DNA of 64,000 nucleotides from Phaeobacter gallaeciensis (GTDB taxonomy: Bacteria > Pseudomonadota > Alphaproteobacteria > Rhodobacterales > Rhodobacteraceae), in NCBI RefSeq assembly GCF_001678945.1, contig NZ_CP015124.1, positions 2,518,001 through 2,582,000 of the forward strand. The letters run 5' to 3'. The notes beneath the pieces were generated by a model that was not told the origin of the DNA, ran no database searches, and saw only the letters and a program-made list of their open reading frames with translations. Both the position numbers and the translations under genes were made by a program. Positions 1 through 6,673 of the stretch are shown here, piece after piece; within the stretch, counting starts at the first letter, position 1; each line of letters opens with the position of its first letter.

Positions 1-1
1 C

Positions 2-286
2 AGCGTCACCCTGCGCGTCGATGGCGGGATGAGCGCCAGCGACTGGACCATGCAAAGCCTGTCGGACATCCTCGGGGCCCCGGTCGACCGGCCGGTAATG
101 CAGGAAACCACGGCGCTGGGCGCGGCCTGGCTGGCGGGCATGAAGGCCGGTATTTATCCCGACCAGAGCGGCTTTGCCGCAACCTGGGCCCGGGATCGCC
201 AGTTCACACCCGCGATGGAGGCGGACCAGAGAGAGGCCGCCTACGGTCGCTGGAAACGGGCGGTGCAGGCGGTGATCGGCGTCTGA
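2..286 (+). CDS. glpK: Glycerol kinase, C-terminal fragment (cut by window edge)
   Basis: Open from the left edge in frame 2. The visible 94 residues match the C-terminal actin-like lobe of FGGY-family glycerol kinases: a [12 protein letters not shown] stretch followed by the nearly invariant [12 protein letters not shown] block, which lines the ATP and glycerol clefts. The enzyme phosphorylates glycerol to glycerol-3-phosphate in the cytosol. The end, a helical tail with a W-K-R-A-V pattern, is typical of the family. The start, the catalytic Asp and the upstream operon lie outside the window. Other FGGY sugar kinases share the fold, but the ETTALGAA block is most like GlpK. Confidence 0.85.
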   Translation, partial: SVTLRVDGGMSASDWTMQSLSDILGAPVDRPVMQETTALGAAWLAGMKAGIYPDQSGFAATWARDRQFTPAMEADQREAAYGRWKRAVQAVIGV

Positions 287-290
287 TCCT

Positions 291-338
291 GCGGGTCAAA
301 CCCGCGCCGATTCGGGTCAAGGGCCGCTCGAGCGGCCC
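291..338 (+). terminator. Two hairpins downstream of glpK, probable termination region
   Basis: A 6-3-6 hairpin (GCGGGT / ACCCGC, 291-305) starts 4 nt after the glpK stop. A perfect 18-bp palindrome with half-site GGGCCGCTC follows at 321-338, then a CCCGCC/GGCGGG hairpin. There is no clear T-run, so intrinsic termination is plausible but not certain. Seen directly; function inferred from position. Confidence 0.45.
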
Positions 339-443
339 CGCCGCAGGCGGGGGCACCCTTGAGGCGACTCGGCGCAGTCCCAAACTGGAACAGGTGCTTT
401 CAGGGCAGACCTGCCCCTGAAACGCTTCTCAGCAAAACCTGTC

Positions 444-475
444 GCGGCGCACATCGTGCGCCGCCGGGCCCAACG
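444..475. repeat. Intergenic hairpin of the TTGGGCC-flanked family, copy 1
   Basis: A 9-bp stem GCGGCGCAC / GTGCGCCGC with a 3-nt loop (444-464) is followed by GGGCCCAACG at 466-475. On the opposite strand this flank reads CGTTGGGCCC, close to the flanks of hairpins at 6601-6631 and 41406-41445. The rest of 287-540 holds no convincing gene. Confidence 0.5.
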
Positions 476-540
476 CAGACCGCGTCATCTTTGATGACAC
501 GGGAAAGCGGCGGGAGCGCCCCTGTCGCAGTCGAGGTGGT

Positions 541-1797
541 TCAGTCCAGCTGAGCGCCTTCGGCTATCGTGCGGGGGCGGGCGTTCAGCTCTTCGATGCT
601 GAAGCCGGCGATGGATTTGTACTTCGCCGCATGGGCGGCCAGATCCTCCATGGGGATCACATCCTCGACGGTCTCGAAATCGCCACCGCAGAGATCCTCG
701 ACCATCTGCAGCACCGCATCCGGGCCGCCGGCGCTGCGGTTGGCGAGGCCGACGTTGGTGGTCAGCGGGCGCACCGCCGCCTCATAGGCTTCCAGCGCGG
801 CAGGGGTCAGCCCGTGCCGCAGCAGTTCGGCGCCGATCAGGCGGGCATCAAGAATGGCCTGGCTCGCCCCATTCGAGCCGACAGGATAGGTCGGATGCGC
901 CGCATCGCCCATCAACGTCACTGATCCGTCGGTCCATTTCGGCAACGGATCGCGGTCCACCATCGGGTATTCATAAACCACATCAGCGCCGCGGATCAGG
1001 CCGGGTACGTCGATCCAGTCGAATGTCCAGTCCTCGAAGTCGCCGACAAAATCCTCGATATCCGCCGCGCGGTTCCAGTCTTCCTTCTTCCAGGCGGCAC
1101 TCGGATCAAAGCTTTTCTCGGCGATCCAGTTGATCGTTGCCAGACCGTCGCTGCCGGGGTCCGAAATCGGATAGGCCACCATGCGCAGGGCGTTGTGGCC
1201 GATCATCACCATGGCGCCGCCACCGCTCCAGACCGGGGCCTGCGTCGTGGCGCGCCACAGGATCCGGCCGTTCCAGATCGGCTCGCCTTCGTTCGGGTAC
1301 ATCTGTTTGCGCAGGGCCGAGTGGATGCCGTCGGCCGCAATCAGCAACCGTCCCCCAAGACGCCGCCCATCGTCGAGCAAAAGCACGGCGCCCTCGGGTG
1401 TGGTTTCAAAGCCGGTGGCGCGGGCACCGGTCGAAATGCATTCTGCCCCGGCGCGGGCCACCAGCGCCTCATAAAGCATCATCTGAAGGGCGCCGCGGTG
1501 CACCGAATACTGCGGCCAGGCATAGCCTGCATCCATGCCACGCGGTTCTTCCCAGATCGTCTTGCCCAGCTTGGTGTAGAACCCCAGCTGCCGGGTGCGC
1601 ACGCCGATGGCGTCCAGTTCCTTTTCCAGCCCCAGATCCAAGAGTTCCCGCACCGCATTGGGTTGCAGGTTGATGCCAACCCCCATTGGTTTCAGCTCGG
1701 GCGCGGATTCGCAGATGTGAAAGGGCACACCGATCTGGTGCAGCGTCAATCCAAGTGTCAGGCCGGCAATACCGCCACCTGCGATGAGAAGGGTCAT
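541..1797 (-). CDS. FAD-dependent aromatic-ring monooxygenase family protein
   Basis: 418 aa, single-component class A flavoprotein monooxygenase of the salicylate hydroxylase/PhzS type. The N-terminal Rossmann motif GGGIAG (residues 7-12) binds the FAD ADP moiety, an ADGIHSALR segment (DG motif) lies mid-protein, and GDAAHPTYPVGSNGASQA is the GD motif that binds FAD ribityl and the substrate side. Such enzymes use NAD(P)H and O2 to hydroxylate aromatic or heteroaromatic acids in the cytosol; the substrate here cannot be read from sequence. A GGAG Shine-Dalgarno 9 nt before the ATG supports this start. It appears to be a single-gene unit separated from idi by a hairpin. Confidence 0.85.
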   Translation of the reverse strand: MTLLIAGGGIAGLTLGLTLHQIGVPFHICESAPELKPMGVGINLQPNAVRELLDLGLEKELDAIGVRTRQLGFYTKLGKTIWEEPRGMDAGYAWPQYSVHRGALQMMLYEALVARAGAECISTGARATGFETTPEGAVLLLDDGRRLGGRLLIAADGIHSALRKQMYPNEGEPIWNGRILWRATTQAPVWSGGGAMVMIGHNALRMVAYPISDPGSDGLATINWIAEKSFDPSAAWKKEDWNRAADIEDFVGDFEDWTFDWIDVPGLIRGADVVYEYPMVDRDPLPKWTDGSVTLMGDAAHPTYPVGSNGASQAILDARLIGAELLRHGLTPAALEAYEAAVRPLTTNVGLANRSAGGPDAVLQMVEDLCGGDFETVEDVIPMEDLAAHAAKYKSIAGFSIEELNARPRTIAEGAQLD

Positions 1798-1880
1798 TCC
1801 GCGTTTCTCCTGTTCGGTCTGGTGCCCTAGAAAACATGCTTCATCTGATCAGAGCAAGTGCGCGCTGACTCACCCCGAAG

Positions 1881-1906
1881 GCACAGACCCGGGCCCCGGT
1901 CTGTGC
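1881..1906 (-). terminator. Hairpin downstream of idi
   Basis: Stem GCACAGACC / GGTCTGTGC around an 8-nt GC-rich loop, beginning 4 nt past the idi stop on the minus strand. It lacks a T-run, so it may be a 3'-end stabiliser rather than an efficient intrinsic terminator. Confidence 0.5.
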
Positions 1907-1910
1907 AGGC

Positions 1911-2453
1911 TCAATCCTGGGCGGCGATGATCAGATCGGGGCCAAAGATGACATCGGCGTAGTTGCCAAGATAGATCTTCAGCCAAGGGGTAAACCGGTC
2001 GGGGTGGCGCTGCACCTCTGCGATCAGGTCGTGATAGTCGATCCAGCGCGTGTCCATCACCTCGTCCGGATTGGGCTCCAGGTTCAGCGGCCGATGGGCA
2101 TGGGCCAGAAAGACATCGACCACCTCGTGTTCGATCATGCTGTGTCCGACATCGGCGCGGTATTCCAGCTGGTGGCGGAATTCGGGGTAAAGGCCGGTAA
2201 TGCCAAGTTCTTCGCCCATGCGACGCACGGCGCAGGCAGAGGAGGCCTCGTCCCACATCGGATGGGTGCAGCAGGTGTTCGCCCACAGCCCGGGGGTGTG
2301 ATACTTGCCCATGGCGCGGCGCTGCATCAGGATTTCGGTGCCTTTGACCACGAAGACCGACACGGCCTTGTGCTTCAGCCCTTGTTCATGGGCCGCAAGC
2401 TTTTCAACCGGTGTCAGTTCGCCGTTCACCCAGGCCGGGATCGGATGAGTCAT
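1911..2453 (-). CDS. idi: Isopentenyl-diphosphate delta-isomerase, type I
   Basis: 180 aa Nudix-fold enzyme interconverting IPP and DMAPP for isoprenoid, quinone and (where present) carotenoid synthesis in the cytosol. NTCCTHP near residues 59-65 contains the catalytic Cys (Cys62 by the C-x-H-P pattern) and HEVVDVF carries the catalytic/metal Glu. Length fits type I enzymes. In phototrophic relatives idi lies in the photosynthesis cluster; no bch, crt or puf gene is near here, so a general isoprenoid role is more likely. Confidence 0.93.
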   Translation of the reverse strand: MTHPIPAWVNGELTPVEKLAAHEQGLKHKAVSVFVVKGTEILMQRRAMGKYHTPGLWANTCCTHPMWDEASSACAVRRMGEELGITGLYPEFRHQLEYRADVGHSMIEHEVVDVFLAHAHRPLNLEPNPDEVMDTRWIDYHDLIAEVQRHPDRFTPWLKIYLGNYADVIFGPDLIIAAQD

Positions 2454-2560
2454 CGCGGGTTCAGGTCCGTTTCAATTCCCGTCAGCGGCTTTGGACAAGG
2501 GTCCGCTCACCGCATCTTCAATTCGTTATTCGCAAACACGATCAAGCGCAATTACGCGAA

Positions 2561-2586
2561 AGGCCGCGCCCCTTGGGCCGCGGCCT
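2561..2586 (-). terminator. Rho-independent-like terminator after the cytochrome c gene
   Basis: AGGCCGCG pairs with CGCGGCCT around a C/C mismatch and a CCC-GGG inner stem. It sits 27-52 nt beyond the cytochrome c stop, and the minus strand continues with TTTCG, a short T-rich tail. Confidence 0.6.
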
Positions 2587-2612
2587 GTAGTGATTAAATC
2601 CGCGCCTATCGC

Positions 2613-3035
2613 TTATTCAGAGGCGGCGGGTCCGTGCTCGGCCAGGAAGGCATAGATGTCTTCGCCGCCTTTTTTCAGCTTGAAGGACATTTTCGATTTT
2701 GCACCGCTGTCGTCCAGGTATTCGCGCAGGAAGCCACGGGGGTCATGCGTGAAGGCGACAAAGTTCTCTTCGGTCCAGACCAGGCCTGCTTCACCGGCGG
2801 CGGTCATGTCACTACCGTATTTGAAACCTTCGTAGCTGCCTGCCGGACGACCAGCGACACCCCAGAGGTTCGGACCGGTCTTGCCGCCCTTGACGATGGT
2901 TTCGCCGCTGTCCGAGACGACCATGTGGCAGGATTTGCATTTCTTGAATCCCTTTTCGCCCTTGGCGGCATCGCCTTCGGCGAAGGCGGGGACGGCGAGA
3001 AGGCCAATTACGGCGGCGGACATCAGACGTTTCAT
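2613..3035 (-). CDS. Periplasmic class I c-type cytochrome (cytochrome c2-like)
   Basis: 140 aa. The ATG at 3035 follows GGAGCAAGCAT, a good Shine-Dalgarno, and begins a signal peptide (residues 1-19, cleavage after AFA). The haem-binding C-x-x-C-H motif is C33-C36-H37, with Met116 in KSKMSFKL the likely second axial ligand. The length and the Met-containing C-terminal helix fit mitochondrial-type cytochrome c2/c550 proteins that shuttle electrons between the bc1 complex and terminal oxidases or reductases. The frame is open further upstream, but that extension shows no signal peptide and is rejected. Gene symbol left blank because cycA and cycM cannot be told apart here. Confidence 0.88.
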   Translation of the reverse strand: MKRLMSAAVIGLLAVPAFAEGDAAKGEKGFKKCKSCHMVVSDSGETIVKGGKTGPNLWGVAGRPAGSYEGFKYGSDMTAAGEAGLVWTEENFVAFTHDPRGFLREYLDDSGAKSKMSFKLKKGGEDIYAFLAEHGPAASE

Positions 3036-3135
3036 ATGCTTGCTCCAATTTGAGTTGGCTGTAGGGAATACGAGGTCTTTGGGGCGTATAGTCAATGGAC
3101 GTTTTGACGCGCCGCCCCAAGTTCGCGTGATCTTG

Positions 3136-4179
3136 CTACTGCGACGGGGTGCCGGACGCACCGCTCCAGCAGGGCAAAAGGTCGCCGTTGGCGGGCTCTG
3201 CGTTATAGATTGCACGACCGATGGCGCGGCTGAGGCACAGCGCCGCAGCATGGCCGATCTGGCCCAATTCGGCCTCGGGCGATGCCAGAGGGCGGGCGCC
3301 GGTGGTGGCGGCAAAGACCAGATCGCCATCGCCCGGCGCATGGGCCGGAACGGTGGCGCGGCCAATGCCGTCATGGGCGGCGGTGGCCATGCGCTGGCAC
3401 TGCGCCTTGGTCAGATCGGCGTCGGTGGCGACGATGGCAATGGTGGTATTGCCGCGCTCCTCGGGGATTGGTTCGGCCCCGGCCTGCGCCCGCATGGTCT
3501 GCATCTTGCGGCTGTTCAGCGCCTGACCCAATCCGCCCCGTGGATCCGGACCTAGGCCGCCGAATTCGTCATCGACCTCAAACGGGGCGGCCCAGAAATG
3601 GCGATCCCCCGGCGTGGTGACGGCGCCCATCGGGTTGGCCGCGACAAGGGCGCCAACGGTGACACCGCTGTCGAGCACGAAGGAGGCCGAGCCAAGCCCG
3701 CCCTTGACCATTGCGGTGAGCGCGCCAGTGCCTGCCCCGGCGGTGCCGATGGCAAACTCTTCCCCTGCGGCCTCGAACGCAGCGCGGCCAAGGGCGCGAT
3801 AGGGGTTGTCCTGCCAGTCCTTGTTGCCGCCGTTCAGCAGGTCAAAGATGATGGCGCCGGGCACCAGCGGGATCACCGCTGGTCCGAGTTGGAACCCCCG
3901 GCCCGCCGCGCGCAGCGCATCCACCACACCGGAACAGGCATCGAGGCCAAAGGCCGAGCCGCCCGACAGCACCAGCGCGTCGATCTTGGCGACCGATTTG
4001 TCGGGCGCCAGAAGATCGGTTTCCCGCGTCCCCGGGGCCCCGCCCATGACATGGACCGAGGCCGTCAGGCCGTCCTTGGCCGTCAGCACCGTGGTGCCTG
4101 ATTTCAGGTCATCATCCGCTGCATTGCCGACCAGCAGGCCGGGCACGTCGGTGATCAGGTTGCGGGGTCCGGGACGCAT
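3136..4179 (-). CDS. P1-family self-processing peptidase (DmpA/NylC-like)
   Basis: 347 aa member of the Ntn-hydrolase-like P1 (peptidase family S58) group, which includes the D-aminopeptidase DmpA and the nylon-oligomer hydrolase NylC. The precursor normally cleaves itself just before a Thr or Ser that becomes the nucleophile. Here the ERGNTTIAIV segment places the scissile bond at N244/T245. The N-terminal VPGLLVGNA and the SGGSAFGLDA blocks are family hallmarks. An AGGAGA Shine-Dalgarno sits 6 nt before the ATG. Natural substrates are mostly unknown (small peptides, N-terminal D- or beta-amino acids). Monocistronic or loosely linked to the upstream SDR gene. Confidence 0.88.
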   Translation of the reverse strand: MRPGPRNLITDVPGLLVGNAADDDLKSGTTVLTAKDGLTASVHVMGGAPGTRETDLLAPDKSVAKIDALVLSGGSAFGLDACSGVVDALRAAGRGFQLGPAVIPLVPGAIIFDLLNGGNKDWQDNPYRALGRAAFEAAGEEFAIGTAGAGTGALTAMVKGGLGSASFVLDSGVTVGALVAANPMGAVTTPGDRHFWAAPFEVDDEFGGLGPDPRGGLGQALNSRKMQTMRAQAGAEPIPEERGNTTIAIVATDADLTKAQCQRMATAAHDGIGRATVPAHAPGDGDLVFAATTGARPLASPEAELGQIGHAAALCLSRAIGRAIYNAEPANGDLLPCWSGASGTPSQ

Positions 4180-4224
4180 GGCGGCTCTCCTGACGTGTCG
4201 TTTCCGAGTGGTGATTGCGCGGGG

Positions 4225-4971
4225 TCAGATGCAGCGACCGCCGTCCACTTCCATGGCGACACCGGTGACCATGCTGGCCTCGTCCGAGCACAGGAAACAG
4301 GCGGCATTGCCCATGTCCTCAGGCGTGGAGAACCGGCCCAGCGGGATGGTCGACAGGAACTTGGCGCGCACCTCGGGGGTGTCCTCGCCCATGAAGGATT
4401 TCAGCAGCGGTGTTTCACCGGCCACCGGGTTGATCGCGTTGACGCGTACGCCGCTGGGCGCCAGCTCCACCGCCATGGTACGGGTCGCGGTGATCATCCA
4501 GCCCTTTGACGCATTATACCAGTTGAGGTTGGGGCGCGGCGACACGCCAGCCGTGGAGGCAACATTGAGGATGGCGCCGGTTTTGCGGCTCTTCATGTGC
4601 GGCACCAGGGCGCGGGCGGTCAGATAGACCGATTTCATGTTCACGTTGAACACCCGGTCGAAATCTTCCTCTGACACCTCATCCAGCGGGGTCGGCAGAT
4701 GTGTGACGCCGGCATTGTTGACCAGAATGTCCACTTGGCCAAAGGCGGTCAGCGCAGCCTCTGCCATGGCATGGACCGATGCACCGTCCGCAACGTCGAC
4801 CGCCTGCGCGATGGCATTCGGGCCCAGATCCGCCGCCATGGCGGCTGCGGCATCCCCGTTGATGTCCGCAATCATCACCTTGGCCCCTTCGGCCAGAAAC
4901 TTTTCTACAATGCCCGCGCCAAATCCCGAGGCACCACCCGTGACAATCGCTGTTTTTCCTGCAAGCCGCAT
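4225..4971 (-). CDS. Short-chain dehydrogenase/reductase (SDR), classical
   Basis: 248 aa classical SDR. TGGASGFG (residues 11-18) is the cofactor-binding motif, NNAG stabilises the sheet, and a catalytic Ser (NVAST) plus Tyr and Lys in WYNASKG form the active site. Asp (ADI) at the end of beta-2 favours NAD(H) over NADP(H). It is close to 3-oxoacyl-ACP reductase/glucose-1-dehydrogenase-like SDRs, but the substrate cannot be predicted. A GGGAG Shine-Dalgarno precedes the ATG. The gene lies 45 nt upstream of the P1 peptidase gene on the same strand, so co-transcription is possible. Confidence 0.88.
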   Translation of the reverse strand: MRLAGKTAIVTGGASGFGAGIVEKFLAEGAKVMIADINGDAAAAMAADLGPNAIAQAVDVADGASVHAMAEAALTAFGQVDILVNNAGVTHLPTPLDEVSEEDFDRVFNVNMKSVYLTARALVPHMKSRKTGAILNVASTAGVSPRPNLNWYNASKGWMITATRTMAVELAPSGVRVNAINPVAGETPLLKSFMGEDTPEVRAKFLSTIPLGRFSTPEDMGNAACFLCSDEASMVTGVAMEVDGGRCI

Positions 4972-5036
4972 ATTCGTTATCTCCCAAATCTCGTTTTGAT
5001 AGCTTTAACAGCGATTTGGGCAGGTGCAATGCGAGA

Positions 5037-5456
5037 TCAGTCCGGGTCGATCTTGCCACGGCCGGCCTTGATCTGGCCGCGCTGTTTCTTGGCCTCCAGG
5101 CGGCGGCGCACCGAGCCGCGTGTCGGTTTGGTGGCGATCCGCCGTTTTGGGGCCACCAGCGCCTGGCGCACCAGATCAGCGAGCCTATCGCGCACGATAT
5201 CGCGGTTGCGCTGCTGCGAGCGGGTTTCGTCGCAATGCAGGATAATGGCGCCTTCCTTGGTCCAGCGCCGCCCGGCCAGACGTTTCAGGCGCGCCTTGAC
5301 CGCCGGTGTCAGCGAGGGCGAGCGCGCGGCTTCGAAGCGCAGTTCGACGGCGGTGGCCACCTTGTTCACGTTCTGCCCACCCGGCCCAGAGGCGCGGATG
5401 AAGCTTTCGGTGATTTCCCAGTCCTGCAGGGCGATATCGTTGTCGATCCGTATCAT
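5037..5456 (-). CDS. arfB: Alternative ribosome-rescue peptidyl-tRNA hydrolase ArfB
   Basis: 139 aa. The SGPGGQNVNK segment (residues 23-32) contains the GGQ motif (G26-G27-Q28) that release factors use to hydrolyse peptidyl-tRNA. The protein has only this catalytic domain followed by a Lys/Arg-rich tail (VRRRLEAKKQRGQIKAGRGK), which in ArfB (YaeJ, mitochondrial ICT1) enters the empty mRNA channel of stalled ribosomes. It therefore frees non-stop ribosomes as a backup to tmRNA. There is no strong Shine-Dalgarno before the ATG. A leader ORF and a terminator-like hairpin lie just upstream on the same strand and may control it. Confidence 0.92.
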   Translation of the reverse strand: MIRIDNDIALQDWEITESFIRASGPGGQNVNKVATAVELRFEAARSPSLTPAVKARLKRLAGRRWTKEGAIILHCDETRSQQRNRDIVRDRLADLVRQALVAPKRRIATKPTRGSVRRRLEAKKQRGQIKAGRGKIDPD

Positions 5457-5507
5457 AACGGGCAGAGCCTACAGCGGCTTGCAGCAAGGTAAAAGGCGGC
5501 AAGGTAA

Positions 5508-5535
5508 AAGGGCCGCCCCTTGCGGGACGGCCCTT
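5508..5535 (-). terminator. Terminator hairpin between leader ORF and arfB
   Basis: On the minus strand AAGGGCCG pairs with CGGCCCTT with one mismatch, then CCC with GGG, around GCAA, and the stem is followed by TTTTACC. It ends 51 nt before the arfB ATG. This is the clearest intrinsic terminator in the area and could end the leader transcript or serve as an attenuator. Confidence 0.7.
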
Positions 5536-5614
5536 CGAAAGTTTTCAGGAGGTCGGGTCGGTTAGATCTGCATCTTGCAGGCCAGCCGATAGGACCACAC
5601 AGCAAAGGGCTGCC

Positions 5615-5671
5615 TCAGCAGGCGGACCCTCCGGTTGTTCCAACACCTTGCTCCAATACCTTTCTTGACAC
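5615..5671 (-). CDS. Putative 18-aa leader peptide upstream of arfB
   Basis: A GTG start at 5671 follows AGGAGG at the ideal 7-nt spacing, and the ORF reads MSRKVLEQGVGTTGGSAC then TGA. I do not recognise the peptide. It is Gly-rich at the C-terminus and ends in Cys. Evidence for translation is the 16-nt match of its ribosome binding site to the complement of the 16S 3' end, not similarity to a known family. A role as a leader peptide in attenuation of arfB is inferred from the downstream terminator. It could also be a free-standing small protein. Confidence 0.45.
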   Translation of the reverse strand: MSRKVLEQGVGTTGGSAC

Positions 5672-5686
5672 TGGATCACCTCCTTT
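5671..5686 (-). promoter_or_regulatory. Extended 16-nt Shine-Dalgarno of the leader ORF
   Basis: Minus strand reads AAAGGAGGTGATCCAG, the exact complement of the conserved 16S rRNA 3' tail (CTGGATCACCTCCTTT). Ordinary sites in this window match 4-6 nt. The GTG start overlaps its last base. Confidence 0.75.
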
Positions 5687-5814
5687 ACATTTCTGTTTCC
5701 GTTACCAATGAGCGTTGCACGGAATTTCCGATCTGCCAAACAAAAATTGCGGCAATCGGGAAAAGGCGGCGAAGCGTGTCTGATTTCTTGGCAGGTGGCC
5801 CTTTTGGGCGATCC

Positions 5815-6441
5815 CTACAGGGTGGGGACCGCAGTGAGCCGTTTGACGATCAGCCGGAAGGGGATCAGCGCCAGCAGCGCCAGCGCCAGTTTCACCATCC
5901 AGTCTGCCAGGGCAAGCGAGACCCAGAGCGGCGCCACCGGACCGCTGCCCAGCAGCGGCAGCATTTCACCGGCCCAGGAGACGTCATTGGCCGGTTCGAT
6001 CCAGCTGAGCGTGCCGGAAAAGGCCACGGAAAAGAAGAGCGCGGTATCGACGCTGGAGCCAACCAGGGTCGAGGCCAGCGGCGCACGCCACCATTTGCCA
6101 CCCCGCAGGGCGGAAAAGACCGAGATATCCAGCAATTGTGCGGTGAGGAAGGCAAGGCCCGAGCCAATCGCGATGCGCAGGGTCACCAGCGGGCCGAATT
6201 CGCCCATGATCTGAGTGCCGATCAGGGAGCAGATCACCCCGACGACGAAACCGGCCAGAACCACCCGGCGCGCCGGACCCTTGCCGTAGACGCGGTTCAT
6301 CACATCGGTGACGAGAAAGGCGACAGGATAGGTGAAGGCGCCCCAGGTCAGCCATTGGCCGAACAGGAATTGCACCAGGATGTTGGAGGCCACAACGACG
6401 GCGGCCATGGCAAGAATGCCGGGAAAATAGGAACGTGTCAT
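5815..6441 (-). CDS. Queuosine-precursor transporter, YhhQ/DUF165 family
   Basis: 208 aa from the ATG at 6441, with about six hydrophobic segments, so an inner-membrane protein. Family features include an N-terminal ASNILVQF helix and a conserved YPVAFLVTDVMNRVYG segment typical of the DUF165 (YhhQ) vitamin-uptake-like family that imports preQ0 or preQ1 for queuosine tRNA modification. The frame is open to a TTG at 6462, but that start has no Shine-Dalgarno, whereas the ATG has a weak GGA 8 nt upstream. I see no clear preQ1 riboswitch in the 230 nt upstream. Confidence 0.85.
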   Translation of the reverse strand: MTRSYFPGILAMAAVVVASNILVQFLFGQWLTWGAFTYPVAFLVTDVMNRVYGKGPARRVVLAGFVVGVICSLIGTQIMGEFGPLVTLRIAIGSGLAFLTAQLLDISVFSALRGGKWWRAPLASTLVGSSVDTALFFSVAFSGTLSWIEPANDVSWAGEMLPLLGSGPVAPLWVSLALADWMVKLALALLALIPFRLIVKRLTAVPTL

Positions 6442-6600
6442 GTAACTGGTCCGTTTTGACAAGGTAGCGGAGACTTGTGGAATGTACCCGGCGCAGGGCG
6501 ATTGCGCTAAGTATCGGGCCAGTTAGTCCTTTTTGACGCTATTGGCAAGACAGGGGAGGCTCCCGCCCGCCGGTGAGACATCACAGATGTCCCCCCGCCC

Positions 6601-6631
6601 GTTGGGCCGGGCAGCGTGCAGGGCACGCTGC
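6601..6631. repeat. Intergenic hairpin of the TTGGGCC-flanked family, copy 2
   Basis: GTTGGGCCGG (6601-6610) is followed by a perfect stem GCAGCGTGC / GCACGCTGC with AGG loop (6611-6631). It lies between the yhhQ-like and phytase-like genes, both on the minus strand, 42 nt beyond the latter's stop. It may end that operon. Flank shared with copies at 444-475 and 41406-41445. Confidence 0.55.
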
Positions 6632-6673
6632 GGGCGCGTCCTGTCGCGCAGTGGCATGCGGCAGCAGCCGGGG

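Larger units (their letters stand above)
5457..5814 (-). other. 358-bp intergenic leader between the yhhQ-like gene and arfB
   Basis: On the minus strand this holds, in order: a short GCCC-AAAA-GGGC hairpin just after the upstream gene, an 18-codon ORF with an exceptionally strong Shine-Dalgarno (5615-5686), a GCCCTTTG segment (5603-5610), a CTGCA/TGCAG mini-hairpin (5568-5580), an ACCTCCT anti-Shine-Dalgarno-like segment (5547-5553), and a terminator hairpin followed by TTTT (5508-5535). The order resembles a leader-peptide attenuator. A longer alternative frame (5545-5739) looks unconvincing. Confidence 0.5.

Noticed and set aside
5671-5686. Fragment of a 16S rRNA 3' end
   Set aside because: The 16-nt match stops exactly at the anti-Shine-Dalgarno tail. 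Neither flank resembles the helix 45 region or a spacer, and on the minus strand it sits correctly as a ribosome binding site.
5545-5739. 64-codon minus-strand ORF spanning the arfB leader
   Set aside because: It reads through the strong Shine-Dalgarno in another frame, has no ribosome binding site of its own and no family resemblance. The GTG ORF at 5671 is better placed.
6442-6673. preQ1 riboswitch upstream of the queuosine-precursor transporter
   Set aside because: Expected from the gene family, but I could not find the small preQ1 pseudoknot pattern on the minus strand by eye. An Rfam search would decide.
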